From positions 62,001-126,000 of the forward strand of contig JAXLSS010000002.1 in NCBI GenBank assembly GCA_046330395.1: a stretch of DNA of 64,000 nucleotides, written 5' to 3'. Positions 1-7,185 of this stretch are shown here, one piece after another. The translations under genes were made by a program, and so were the position numbers. Source of the stretch: Ga0077560 sp046330395 (GTDB lineage: Bacteria; Actinomycetota; Thermoleophilia; Miltoncostaeales; Miltoncostaeaceae). Within the stretch, counting starts at the first letter, position 1, and each line of letters begins with the position of its first letter. A model generated the notes under the pieces. That model saw only the letters and a program-made list of their open reading frames with translations, had not been told where the DNA came from and made no database searches.

Positions 1-429
1 GGATTGCACGGCGTACACGGGCGTGCCGTCGCGCGCCGTGATGTCCAGGCCCGTGTGCACCACGCGGGTGCCCAGCGGGGACAGCTTGTCGGGGGAGTGG
101 GTGATCAGCCACGTGAGGTCGCGGCTCTGCGGGGGCAGGCCGGTGTCCACCAGCCCGCGCGGCTCACCGAAGGTGGCGCGGATGGGGTGGGGGCGGTCGA
201 ACGGCTTGATGGGCCACCGGAACGTGCGGCCGGTGACGGTGGCCGAGCCGATGGGCGCGCCGGTGCCGAAGGCCCGGGAGTCGCCGCCGGCCACGCTGGC
301 GCCACCGGTGTGGATGCCGCCGCCGATGGCCGCCGCCAGGGTGACGGCCACCACGGTGCCCGTGGTGGTGCGCGCACGGACGAGGTGAGCTGGGCGAGCC
401 TGACGGGGGACCTGGCATCCCCCGCGCAT
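1..429 (-). CDS. M23-family (LytM-like) peptidase, 3' part cut by the window edge
   Basis: The frame is open from an ATG at 429 to the window edge (143 codons). A basic N-terminus is followed by one hydrophobic segment at about residues 20-38, so the protein is probably secreted or anchored by an uncleaved signal. The region HPIRATFGEPRG, followed by LDITARDGTPVYAV, matches the start of the M23 peptidase fold, in which a turn carrying the first zinc His/Asp precedes the D-G-T/D-PVYA strand. This family cleaves peptidoglycan cross-bridges outside the membrane. The remaining zinc ligands lie outside the window, so catalytic competence cannot be judged. No strong ribosome binding site is seen before the ATG. 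Confidence 0.7.
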   Translation of the reverse strand, partial: MRGGCQVPRQARPAHLVRARTTTGTVVAVTLAAAIGGGIHTGGASVAGGDSRAFGTGAPIGSATVTGRTFRWPIKPFDRPHPIRATFGEPRGLVDTGLPPQSRDLTWLITHSPDKLSPLGTRVVHTGLDITARDGTPVYAVQS

Positions 430-473
430 TCGACGGCCCGCCGCGCCATCCTCTCGGATGGCTGCACGGCGCG

Positions 474-1169
474 TTACAGGACGGTGGTCACCGCGCGGCT
501 GCGTTCATCCATGGCCTGACGGAAACCGGCCGCCACGGCCGCCTGGATGTGGTCCAGCACCGCCAGCAGGCACGGCATGGCGCGCTCGTCCACCACGTCG
601 CCACGGGCGATGGCGTCCTCGGTCTCCACGGCCAGCGCCGCCGTCAGACGCGTGATCTCCAGGGTCACCTGCACGCCGGAGTCGCTCTGCATGCCGCCGC
701 GGAACCCGGCCACCTCGGCGCGCCCCACCGAGCGGTCCACGCTGCCCGTCTCCAGGGCGGCGGTGGTGACGCGCAGGTAGCGCACCACGCTGCGGCGCAG
801 CGCCGGCTCGGTGGCCCGGGACCCCCAGGTGGCCACCGCGTCGTCGTAGCCCGCCACCATGCGCGCCACGATCTGATCGGTGCGGGCGTTGAGCTCGCGG
901 GCCAGCGAGGGGCACGGCGGGATGTCGGTGGTGCCGGCCGAGCGCACGAACCGACGCACCCGCTCCGGCACGGGGGCGCCGCGCGAGGCCAGCCATTCCT
1001 TCAGCTCGTCCACGTCGAAGCGGCGGTGGCCCCCGACGGTGCGGTGTGACGGCAGCTGGCCCTGGTCGGCCCACCCCCGGACCGTGGCCACGCTCACCCC
1101 AAGCAGGGCCGCCGCCTCGCTCGCGGTCAAGGTCCGCGGAAGATCGCGACCCCTGCTCTGATCCGCCAT
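474..1169 (-). CDS. MerR/excisionase-type HTH regulator with a helical C-terminal domain
   Basis: The 231-residue protein opens with a DNA-binding winged HTH of the MerR/excisionase type (about residues 10-60; motif ASEAAALLGVSVATVRGW, then GGHRRFDVDEL). The remaining ~150 residues are predicted all-helical, with many Ala and Arg, and resemble regulatory helical domains such as RsbRD N-domains; I cannot name the family with certainty. A longer reading from 1286 exists, but the ATG at 1169 is preceded by GGAAGGGGAG and starts exactly at the HTH domain, so it is preferred. The gene faces away from the following minus-strand genes' promoters only weakly; no operon partner is obvious. Likely a transcription regulator; its target is unknown. 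Confidence 0.72.
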   Translation of the reverse strand: MADQSRGRDLPRTLTASEAAALLGVSVATVRGWADQGQLPSHRTVGGHRRFDVDELKEWLASRGAPVPERVRRFVRSAGTTDIPPCPSLARELNARTDQIVARMVAGYDDAVATWGSRATEPALRRSVVRYLRVTTAALETGSVDRSVGRAEVAGFRGGMQSDSGVQVTLEITRLTAALAVETEDAIARGDVVDERAMPCLLAVLDHIQAAVAAGFRQAMDERSRAVTTVL

Positions 1170-1251
1170 GACTCCCCTTCCGTGGTCGTCGTCCTGCGGA
1201 TCGTAACCCCGGAAAAATGCCGCAAAACAGCGGATTCCGCGAAACCCCCGA

Positions 1252-1443
1252 TCAGTCGCGCGATTTTCCGGCGGCGTCGCTCTCAAACGCCAATCTCGCC
1301 ACCACGACCGCCGTCACCACCACGGCGGCGCCCGTCAGGGCCGCGCCCAGCCGGGCACCGGCGGCCAGCGCCGTGCCGGTCATCACGATGGCCAGGCCGA
1401 TGGCCGCGGCCCACAGCCCCAGATCAGTTCCCGTCCACCTCAT
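1252..1443 (-). CDS. small two-TM membrane protein, unknown function
   Basis: A 63-residue protein made almost entirely of two hydrophobic segments (about residues 8-28 and 33-52) separated by a short Gly/Arg turn and ending in a charged tail. The start ATG lies inside the end of the upstream acetyltransferase gene (20-bp overlap), which suggests translational coupling. No family is recognised. A two-helix membrane peptide of unknown role fits best; a spurious reading in GC-rich DNA is possible but less likely given the clean hydrophobic pattern. Confidence 0.5.
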   Translation of the reverse strand: MRWTGTDLGLWAAAIGLAIVMTGTALAAGARLGAALTGAAVVVTAVVVARLAFESDAAGKSRD

Positions 1444-2074
1444 GCACCCCTCCGATGCGTTTCTCCATCAGTTGCAGGCCGGGGCTGCGGAACACCAGCC
1501 GGCCCAGGAACCAGGTGCGCCGCCGGCGCGGCACGAACCCCAGCCGCGTGTACAGGGGGATGGCGGCGGTGTTGTCCAGCGTCACCCACAGCGTCAGCCG
1601 GGTCTTGGACATGGCGCGGGCGCGGGCCTCCACCGCGTCCATCAACGCGGTGGCCACGCCGCGTCGCCGGGCGGTCTCCAGCACCCCCACCTCGCCCACG
1701 TGCGCCTCGTCCTCCTCCAGCCCCTGCTGGCGCAGCAGCGACAGCACCAGCACGGCGCGCACGGCAGTGGGCACGCCCACGCGCGCCGCCAGGCGGCGGC
1801 CGAAGCGCGGCGGCGGCAGCGTCTCCAGGGTGGCGATGTGGGCGGAGCCCACCGGCTCGCCGTCCAGTTCGGCCACCAGGAAGCCCGAGGCGCCCGCGGT
1901 GACCTCGTCGCGCACGATCCCGGCGATGCCCGCCTGGGCACGGGCCCCGAACGCCGGGCGGTACTTGGCCGCCAGGGCCGAGGCGAGGATCCCCGCGATC
2001 GCCGGCGCGTCGGCGGCGCCGGCGGCCCGGACGGTCGGCGCGCCGGCCTGGGTGCGGGTATCGTCGGTGCTCAC
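1424..2074 (-). CDS. GNAT-family N-acetyltransferase
   Basis: The 216-residue protein has the GNAT fold. An N-terminal half with the substrate-side helices and the strand FLVAELDGEPVGSAHI leads to the acetyl-CoA pyrophosphate loop (EVGVLETARRRGVATALM, the R/Q-x-x-G-x-G/A motif, about residues 145-165) and the late strand LYTRLGFVPRRR. These enzymes transfer acetyl from acetyl-CoA to an amine; the acceptor cannot be predicted. The start is a GTG at 2074, after which the protein becomes family-like; a 107-residue upstream extension is compositionally unlike a protein and overlaps the divergent bcp gene, so it is rejected. It overlaps the small membrane gene downstream. Confidence 0.8.
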   Translation of the reverse strand: MSTDDTRTQAGAPTVRAAGAADAPAIAGILASALAAKYRPAFGARAQAGIAGIVRDEVTAGASGFLVAELDGEPVGSAHIATLETLPPPRFGRRLAARVGVPTAVRAVLVLSLLRQQGLEEDEAHVGEVGVLETARRRGVATALMDAVEARARAMSKTRLTLWVTLDNTAAIPLYTRLGFVPRRRRTWFLGRLVFRSPGLQLMEKRIGGVHEVDGN

Positions 2075-2104
2075 TTGGCCACGCGCGGGCGATGGGGGAC
2101 GGGG

Positions 2105-2569
2105 ATGGCACGACTGAGTTCCGGGATGCCGGTGCCGGATGTGGAGCTGCAGACCATGGACGGGGCGACCCTCAAGCTGTCGGATCTGAAGGGTGAGCGG
2201 GTGGTGCTGTACTTCTACCCCAAGGACGACACCTCCGGTTGCACGGCGCAGGCCTGCGCGTACCGCGACGCCCACGACGACTTCGCGTCGCGCGGCGTGC
2301 GGGTGATCGGCGTCAGCCCCGACCCGGCCCGCAGCCACGAGCGGTTCCGGGCCAAGTACGACCTCAACTTCACGCTGCTGTCCGACCCGGACCACGCCGC
2401 GGCCGAGGCGTTCGGCGTGTGGGTGGAGAAGCGCATGTACGGCCGCACCTACATGGGCGTGGAGCGCAGCACGTTCCTCATCGCCCCCGACGGCACCATC
2501 GAGGACGCGCGCTACAAGGTGAAGCCCGAGGAGGACACCGCCACCGTGCTGGGGTTGCTGGGCTCCTGA
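2105..2569 (+). CDS. bcp: thioredoxin-dependent peroxiredoxin, Bcp/PrxQ type
   Basis: The 154-residue protein is a full-length PrxQ/Bcp peroxiredoxin, which reduces hydrogen peroxide and organic hydroperoxides in the cytoplasm using thioredoxin. The thioredoxin-fold strand VVLYFYPKDDTSGCTAQAC holds the peroxidatic Cys46 within the T-x-x-C signature, and a second Cys at 51 gives the five-residue spacing of atypical two-Cys PrxQ enzymes. The conserved Arg after GVERSTFLI-type strands is present. The start ATG at 2105 sits just after a purine-rich stretch. The gene is divergent from the acetyltransferase with about 30 bp between starts, so the promoters must overlap that gene. Confidence 0.92.
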   Translation: MARLSSGMPVPDVELQTMDGATLKLSDLKGERVVLYFYPKDDTSGCTAQACAYRDAHDDFASRGVRVIGVSPDPARSHERFRAKYDLNFTLLSDPDHAAAEAFGVWVEKRMYGRTYMGVERSTFLIAPDGTIEDARYKVKPEEDTATVLGLLGS

Positions 2570-2626
2570 GCCGGCGCCCGCTCGGATAACGTTCGGGGCG
2601 GATCGACGGGCGCGAGGAGGCGGCGG

Positions 2627-2968
2627 ATGGCGTGGGACGACGTATCGCGGTGGCAGCCGGTGGACCTGCTCGCCTCATTTCGCATGGGCGACGCGGTGCA
2701 GCCGGTGGACGTGCGCGACCGTGACTACCGCGGCTCCGACGAGCAGATCAAGGGTGCAATCCGCATCGACCCCATGGAGTTCGAGGGCCTCATCGACGGG
2801 CTCCCCCAGGGGCGCGAGCTGATCTTCTACTGCGACCGGCCCGGCGAGGCCACCAGCCTCAAGATCGCCATGTGGTCGTTCGACCACGGCCGCCCGCGGG
2901 TGGGCGTCGTGGTGGGCGGATGGGAGGCCTGGAAGGCCGCGGGCTATCCGGTGGAGCCCAAGGCATAG
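2627..2968 (+). CDS. single-domain rhodanese-like protein
   Basis: A 113-residue single rhodanese domain: the strand VQPVDVRDRDY, the segment IKGAIRIDP, and an active-site loop beginning with Cys69 (FYCDRPGEATS) where a persulfide could form. The loop is followed by the helix in which whole-protein rhodaneses place A-x-x-x-A-x-x-L, and the protein ends with GGWEAWKAAGYPV, the typical C-terminal signature. The role is probably sulfur transfer or persulfide handling in the cytoplasm; the acceptor is unknown. The ATG is preceded by GAGGAGG. It follows bcp by 57 bp on the same strand and may be cotranscribed. The stop lies 4 bp before structured repeat copy 1. Confidence 0.85.
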   Translation: MAWDDVSRWQPVDLLASFRMGDAVQPVDVRDRDYRGSDEQIKGAIRIDPMEFEGLIDGLPQGRELIFYCDRPGEATSLKIAMWSFDHGRPRVGVVVGGWEAWKAAGYPVEPKA

Positions 2969-2972
2969 CCCC

Positions 2973-3185
2973 ACAGGGTTGACCTCGCAGGGATCCGCTG
3001 CGGAAGGGTGGGTTCGGTGAGTTGGTCGTCACACAGCGCCCTTGCGGGCTGCCCGGTCCCAGGTTGAACCTCGCCCTCCCTGGCTCGGGGGACCCACACC
3101 CTGCACCGTCCCCAATCAGGGGGCCGCGGGCACCCCGGCTGGCGGAGACGTCGACATGAGGCGTGGCCTCCGCTGAGGCGGAGGC
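2973..3185 (-). repeat. structured ~213-bp intergenic repeat, copy 1
   Basis: One of three long similar elements (others at 3987-4198 and 46188-46402). Read on the minus strand it begins with a hairpin whose stem sequence differs between copies (here 3166-3185, arms GCCTCCGC/GCGGAGGC). Then come the conserved string CATGTCGAMGTCTCCGCC, a six-pair stem GGGGAC/GTCCCC and a GCCC-GCAA-GGGC hairpin, ending in CAACCCTGT. This copy fills nearly all the space between two convergent genes. It is the most diverged of the three; a reading frame seen in the other copies is stopped here, so it is not coding. Function unknown. Confidence 0.7.
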
Positions 3186-3204
3186 GGCGTCCAGGAGCGC
3201 CGGG

Positions 3205-3489
3205 TCAGTCCAGGGACTTGATGAAGTCCTCGATGGCGAGGGCGGGCAGCACCTCGAAGTGCGCGCTGCCGCGGGCCGCCAGCTCCGCCGAGATCTGGGT
3301 CATCGCCCGCTCGTCCGGCGCCTCCACCACGCTCATGAAGTCGTAGGCGCCCAGCACCGCCCACTGGTCCAGCACCCGGCCGCCGAGGGCCTCCACCTCG
3401 CGGTTCACCTCAAGGAGCCGCTCCGGCGTGGCGCGGAGGGTCTGGATGCCCTGGGGCGAGAGGGTGGACAGCAGGATGAACGTGCGCAT
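3205..3489 (-). CDS. GYD-domain protein
   Basis: A 94-residue protein matching the GYD family of small ferredoxin-like alpha/beta proteins: an N-terminal strand MRTFILLSTLSPQG, the helix of the R-x-x-x-x-E-V-E-A-L-G-G type, the family signature region LGAYDFMSVVEAPD (the GxYD motif gives the name) and a C-terminal helical stretch ending EDFIKSLD. Members form dimers and have no well-established activity. The gene is read toward structured repeat copy 1 (20 bp after its stop) and is divergent from the 107-residue gene at 3615, with about 125 bp between the two starts for both promoters. Confidence 0.85.
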   Translation of the reverse strand: MRTFILLSTLSPQGIQTLRATPERLLEVNREVEALGGRVLDQWAVLGAYDFMSVVEAPDERAMTQISAELAARGSAHFEVLPALAIEDFIKSLD

Positions 3490-3614
3490 GGAACCTGACC
3501 TTGCTCGCGAGCCGGTGTGGCGCGTCGGTGCTTCGTGCGCAGTGTGACATTCCGCGGCGTGCCGTGGGTGCCCGGTACACTCGCCGGGACCGTCCGAGAA
3601 CCAGGCTGGGGGCC

Positions 3615-3938
3615 ATGTCCGACCGAGAGTTCAACCCGAACGAGCTGCAGAAGGCGCTGCTGGGATACGACCCCAGCGACCTCGAGAAGAGCCTCATCGG
3701 CTGGATGAAGGAGCACTGGGCCCAGGCCGCGCGCGGCATGGTGTACCACCGCAAGGAGGCCGAGGACACCGTCTCCGGCCTGGGCAACGTGCGGAGCGAC
3801 GAGGGTCGCCTCGTGATGGAGATCGCGGCACGGGTGGCCATCTCGGAACGCGAGCTGGTGGCACGGGCGATCGCGGCAAACCTGCCGGACTGGCTGGAGC
3901 GCACCTACGGCCTCAAGCCCAAGGGATTGGACTCGTAA
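3615..3938 (+). CDS. conserved hypothetical protein, soluble helical
   Basis: A 107-residue soluble protein, acidic at the N-terminus, predicted helical (segments NPNELQKALLGYD, KSLIGWMKEHW, GRLVMEIAARVAIS and RELVARAIAANL). No catalytic motif or family is recognised. The frame extends upstream to 3501, but the ATG at 3615 is chosen because the preceding codons are Arg/Cys-rich and unlike protein and overlap the promoter region shared with the divergent GYD gene. The stop is 48 bp before structured repeat copy 2. Confidence 0.65.
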   Translation: MSDREFNPNELQKALLGYDPSDLEKSLIGWMKEHWAQAARGMVYHRKEAEDTVSGLGNVRSDEGRLVMEIAARVAISERELVARAIAANLPDWLERTYGLKPKGLDS

Positions 3939-3986
3939 GAGGGACGGACCGCGGAGCGACCCCCGGACTCCAGGGAATGGCTTCTC

Positions 3987-4198
3987 ACAGGGTTGCCCTC
4001 TGACGCCGACGCTCAGTACGGCGGGTCTGGATCGCGGTCGTTACCACAGCGCCCTTGCGGGCTGCGCGGTCCTGAGTCGAACCTCCCCGTCCGTGGGTCG
4101 GGGGATTCAACCCTGCACCATCCCCAATTTCGGGGCGCAGCCACGTCCGGGCAGGCGGAGACTTCGACATGAGGCGTGAGATCCGCTGCGCGGATCTC
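3987..4198 (-). repeat. structured ~213-bp intergenic repeat, copy 2
   Basis: This second copy is closely similar to copy 3 and fills most of the 310-bp gap between the convergent genes ending at 3938 and 4249. The first hairpin (4178-4198) has arms GAGATCCGC/GCGGATCTC, entirely different bases from copy 1 but still fully paired. The inner stem here reads GGGGAT/ATCCCC against GGGGAC/GTCCCC in the other two copies, a compensatory change. The GCCC-GCAA-GGGC hairpin is unchanged. Paired changes point to a selected RNA or DNA secondary structure. An in-frame reading of about 61 codons exists on the minus strand but is not conserved in copy 1. Confidence 0.75.
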
Positions 4199-4248
4199 GG
4201 TGGTCCAATCGGACGGCTGTTCCAGCCGTCGAACGCCGAACCAGCCTC

Positions 4249-4416
4249 TTAACGCACCTGCCGCCAGGTTTCGTTGCGGCACAGCGGGCAGGGGCCGAGC
4301 ACGAGGATGCCGTCGTTCTCCCGCGGTGACTCCACCAGCAGGTCGCATTCGGCGCAGCGGAAACGGCCGGTGACCTCGTCGCCGGCGGTCTTGACGGTGG
4401 TGTGCGCGGTGGTCAT
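4249..4416 (-). CDS. small zinc-ribbon protein (55 aa)
   Basis: A 55-residue reading from ATG 4416 to TAA 4249. After a polar N-terminus it has a four-cysteine ribbon: C-A-E-C at about residues 21-24 and C-P-L-C at 43-46, separated by the stretch DLLVESPREN. This arrangement of two CxxC knuckles binds one zinc ion. The protein is hydrophilic and should be cytosolic. It could be a nucleic-acid binding or protein-interaction module; the family is not recognised. Codon use is like that of its neighbours. The next gene upstream on the same strand (4503-4826) also encodes a zinc-ribbon protein, so the two may be linked. Confidence 0.62.
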   Translation of the reverse strand: MTTAHTTVKTAGDEVTGRFRCAECDLLVESPRENDGILVLGPCPLCRNETWRQVR

Positions 4417-4502
4417 CGATTCACGCTCGGTGTGTCGTGGGCGCGGTGCGGCGGCCCGGGAGCCGGTCCACTCCGGGATGCGCGTGCGCTCGCCCGGGTG
4501 GG

Positions 4503-4826
4503 TCAGGAGGTCAGTGCGAGTACGGCGCTGAGGATGGCGGCGAGGCCGAACGCCACGACGCCGATGGCCAGCAGGAGCCGCTGGGGGATGCCCAGCACTC
4601 GCGGGCCGCTGGTGAGGCGCAGGCGGCGGCCGAACGCGCGCGACCGGCCCTCATCGAGGAACCGTTCGCAGTAGGGGCAGAACTCGGCATCGTGCAGGAG
4701 CGGCAGCCCGCAGCGGTGGCACGCGGGTGCCTCCGAGCGGTGGTGGTCCTGGATGTTGTGCTTGGGCCTCACTGCGTTCCCAACGTGTGGCGCGCCGGTC
4801 ACCGGGCTGGTCCCCGGTCGGGCCAC
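4503..4826 (-). CDS. zinc-ribbon membrane protein
   Basis: About 107 residues (89 if translation starts at the GTG at 4772 rather than the GTG at 4826; I cannot decide between them). A double-Cys ribbon C-H-R-C / C-P-Y-C lies at about residues 36-53, followed by a basic linker and one C-terminal transmembrane helix (LLLAIGVVAFGLAAILSAVL). It looks like a tail-anchored protein with a cytosolic zinc ribbon. Such zinc-ribbon membrane proteins are common in actinomycetes, and their function is mostly unknown. It precedes the 55-residue zinc ribbon on the same strand by about 85 bp. Confidence 0.6.
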   Translation of the reverse strand: MARPGTSPVTGAPHVGNAVRPKHNIQDHHRSEAPACHRCGLPLLHDAEFCPYCERFLDEGRSRAFGRRLRLTSGPRVLGIPQRLLLAIGVVAFGLAAILSAVLALTS

Positions 4827-4883
4827 TTTACAACCACCCGTGCGCCTCGTGCCACCCGCGCAACGGGCGAGGATGTGTGCCCG

Positions 4884-5249
4884 CTACCTGCTTTTTGGAA
4901 AGAATCGTTGAGCGGCGTCCCAGCCCGGACCCGCACCCGACGCTGCGGCCGGTGGCTCCTCGACCTCGCCGCCCTCGGCGGCCCGGGCGGCCTCGTCCAT
5001 CTCCGCGGCCTTCGCCTCGATCTCCATCAGCTTGCGTTCCACCTGCGCCAGCTGGGTCTCGAGGGGCTCCCGCGGCAGGGCGCCGCTCTGCACCAGCTCG
5101 TACACGCGCTCCCCGAGCTCCTCCAGGGCGGCGCGGTGCTGGCGCACCAGCAGGCGGCGCTCACCCTCGGCGCGCGCACGCCGCAACGAGGACTGGACTT
5201 CCCCGGCCACGCGACCGGCGTGGACGTTGAGGCGCTCGAGGACGGACAT
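4884..5249 (-). CDS. coiled-coil protein, unknown function
   Basis: A 121-residue protein, largely a charged amphipathic helix: the first ~90 residues have heptad-like Leu/Val spacing with many Glu and Arg (for example HRAALEELGERVYELVQSG and QVERKLMEIEAKAAEMDEA), followed by a Pro/Ala/Gly-rich flexible tail. No signal peptide and no known domain. It resembles the small phage-shock-like or structural coiled-coil proteins common in actinomycetes, but no homology can be claimed. The start ATG at 5249 is about 140 bp from the divergent pilin-like gene at 5392. Confidence 0.6.
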   Translation of the reverse strand: MSVLERLNVHAGRVAGEVQSSLRRARAEGERRLLVRQHRAALEELGERVYELVQSGALPREPLETQLAQVERKLMEIEAKAAEMDEAARAAEGGEVEEPPAAASGAGPGWDAAQRFFPKSR

Positions 5250-5391
5250 GGACGCGGACCTCCGCTTCGGCAGGGGGTGCTCTCGCGTCTGAGTGTACCC
5301 GCGGCACCCTGGTCACCCCGTTGCCGAAGGTGTTCGCGGGCCGGCGCGAATCGGCACAGACACGTGCGCGTTGCGTTCGTAGCGTCGTCCC

Positions 5392-6033
5392 ATGCCGTTG
5401 GGGCGCACATCTGGGCAGGCCGCACCGGAGCTGATGGGCCTGGTGGTCGTGGTGGCCGTGCTGCTGGCCGGCCTGGCCGTGCTGGCGGCGCGCGTCACCC
5501 TGCCGGACCACCCGCCGGGGGTGCTGCCGCAGGTGGCCGCGCCGATCACCCCCGCCCGGGGGCCCTCGTGGCCCGGAATCGGGCTGCCCGGTCGCCTGGA
5601 CGTGCCGCTGCCGGGCTGGCTGCGGCGCTACGGGGGCGCGTTCGCGCGCGGCGGCGGGGAGGCCGCGGCCGGGGCGGTGCAGGAGGTGCGGGGCATCGGT
5701 GCCGCCCTGTGGCGCGACCCGCTGGGCACCACCGCCGCCATCGTGGGCGCCTCGGTGCGCGACCCCTTCGGTGTCCCATCGCTGGTGCGCGACGTCATGC
5801 GGCTGCCGGCGTACATCCGCCGGCTGCGGCGGCTGCCCCCGGACCAGCGGTGGGAACGGCTCAGCCACGACGCCGGCCGCGTGGCGGTGGACCTGGTGAT
5901 CCAACGCGTCATCTACGTGCGGCTGCGGTCCATCAGGAACGCGGTGCGCGACCACATCCGGCGTTCGGGCCGGACGACCAACGATCCGGCGCGTCCGGAC
6001 CGTCAATCCACAGACAGGAAGGACATCCAATGA
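5392..6033 (+). CDS. TadE/Flp-like N-terminal TM protein, unknown function
   Basis: A 213-residue protein whose N-terminus, SGQAAPELMGLVVVVAVLL, resembles type IV/Flp prepilin-like or TadE signal regions: G-Q-x-x-x-E before a single hydrophobic helix at about residues 14-34. The rest is a Pro/Gly-rich linker and an Arg-rich soluble domain with no recognised family, predicted outside the membrane if the N-in orientation of prepilins holds. The stop codon overlaps the ATG of the downstream Flp pilin (ATGA), so the two are translationally coupled and probably act together in a surface appendage. No tad secretion genes lie in the window. Confidence 0.6.
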   Translation: MPLGRTSGQAAPELMGLVVVVAVLLAGLAVLAARVTLPDHPPGVLPQVAAPITPARGPSWPGIGLPGRLDVPLPGWLRRYGGAFARGGGEAAAGAVQEVRGIGAALWRDPLGTTAAIVGASVRDPFGVPSLVRDVMRLPAYIRRLRRLPPDQRWERLSHDAGRVAVDLVIQRVIYVRLRSIRNAVRDHIRRSGRTTNDPARPDRQSTDRKDIQ

Positions 6034-6263
6034 CCAACGCAGCCGCGGCGCGACTGACGGTGTGGGCACTCGACCTGGGCCGGCGCATGCGCGACCAGCG
6101 CGGGCAGGGCACGGTGGAGTACGTGGGGGTGGTGGTGACCATGGCGCTGCTGCTGGGCGCCGTGGCCGTGGCCGCCAAGGGATGGGGCGGCGACGTCGGC
6201 AACTCCCTCAAGGACGTGGTCAAACACGCCCTCACCTTCGCCACGAGACACCTGGGCAACTGA
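6030..6263 (+). CDS. Flp family type IVb pilin
   Basis: A 77-residue small pilin. The conserved block RDQRGQGTVEYVGVVVTMAL at about residues 21-40 is the Flp prepilin signature: a basic leader, then G-Q-x-x-V-E-Y with the Glu expected at position +5 of the mature protein, leading into the hydrophobic helix that packs in the pilus core. Cleavage by a TadV-type prepilin peptidase would fall after the Gly before Q. It overlaps the upstream TadE-like gene by 4 bp and has GGAAGG ahead of its ATG. Flp pili serve adhesion; the assembly ATPase and platform genes are not in this window. Confidence 0.8.
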   Translation: MTNAAAARLTVWALDLGRRMRDQRGQGTVEYVGVVVTMALLLGAVAVAAKGWGGDVGNSLKDVVKHALTFATRHLGN

Positions 6264-6360
6264 CCCCGGCGGCCCGATACGGGAGGACCGTGGGCGGCGT
6301 GGACGCGTGTGTGGCGTCCACCCGCCCGGTTCCCGGGTTGGGTCGCGTGGCGGGTAGCCT

Positions 6361-7185
6361 GTGCGGGTGCCCGAGTTCATCCAGGTGGTCGCGGCTCCGG
6401 ACGCGCCGCTGGGCCGCACGGATCCCGCGCGGCGCTGGGCCCTCCGCCGACCCGATGGGTCTGGGGGGTTCGCGGGCATCACCCGCACCGACGCCGAGCG
6501 GGTGGCGGACAGCCTGGCCGGGCAGGTGCTGGGGCCGTGGGATGGCCTGCTGGTGCCCACCACGCTGCCGGTGGTGCTGAGCGACGGAGCGGGTCCGTAT
6601 CTGGTGGACGCCGAGGGCGTGCTGGTGCTGTGCCTGGGATCACACCCCGGTGCCGAACCGCTGAGTATGGCGGTGGGCCAGCCGGCGCCCGGCACGTCGC
6701 GCGTGGGCCTGGTGCGGCTGGACGGGCGCGACCCCGCCAGGTGGGTGGTCCGGGCCGATGTGCCGGATGACCGTCGCGTGGAGTGCCTGGACGCGCTGGC
6801 GGCTGCGGACGATCCCGAGGGATTGCGGCGGTGGGCGCTGCGGTTCGGGGGAACCGGGTGCAATAGTGTCCCCGTGGACGCAGCCGGGAACATCTACGTG
6901 GTGCGCTTCACGGCCGTCGCCACCGACCAGCTCCCCGACGACGCGGTGGACGCCCTGCGCGCGTCGCTGGAGAACCTCCCCGGCACCTCCGCCGTCAACG
7001 GCGCCACCGGTGACGTCGGCGCGCGCACCGTCACCGGTGAGTTCGTGCTGGAGGTGGAGCAGGGCATGGCGGACGCGGCGCGCGACGGCTCGCGCCTGGC
7101 CCGCGAGGCGCTGCGCACAGCCGGCCTTGACCACCTGCCGCTGGTGGAGCTGGTGCTGAGCCTGCGAACCGAGCCGGTGGGATGA
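6361..7185 (+). CDS. conserved hypothetical protein, soluble
   Basis: About 274 residues from a GTG at 6361 (a second GTG two codons later is equally possible). It has no signal peptide, no transmembrane segment and no recognised domain. The N-terminal half alternates strands and loops (VVAAPDAPLGRTDPARRWALR, a typical alpha/beta start), and the C-terminal ~90 residues form a separate compact alpha/beta region beginning at NIYVVRFTAVATD. It is translationally coupled to the downstream DUF1385 gene (GATG overlap at 7182-7185), which is its only functional hint. Confidence 0.55.
   Translation: MRVPEFIQVVAAPDAPLGRTDPARRWALRRPDGSGGFAGITRTDAERVADSLAGQVLGPWDGLLVPTTLPVVLSDGAGPYLVDAEGVLVLCLGSHPGAEPLSMAVGQPAPGTSRVGLVRLDGRDPARWVVRADVPDDRRVECLDALAAADDPEGLRRWALRFGGTGCNSVPVDAAGNIYVVRFTAVATDQLPDDAVDALRASLENLPGTSAVNGATGDVGARTVTGEFVLEVEQGMADAARDGSRLAREALRTAGLDHLPLVELVLSLRTEPVG

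Noticed and set aside
4060..4110. tRNA-like T-arm (GTTCGACTC on the minus strand) in the structured repeats
   Set aside because: No acceptor, anticodon or D arm can be folded around it, and copy 1 has GTTCAACC instead; treated as part of the repeat's own structure.
3985..4170. Minus-strand 61-codon reading in structured repeat copy 2, also visible in copy 3
   Set aside because: The peptide similarity only reflects the DNA repeat; copy 1 has a stop in the same frame after 13 codons, and changes conserve base pairing rather than codons.
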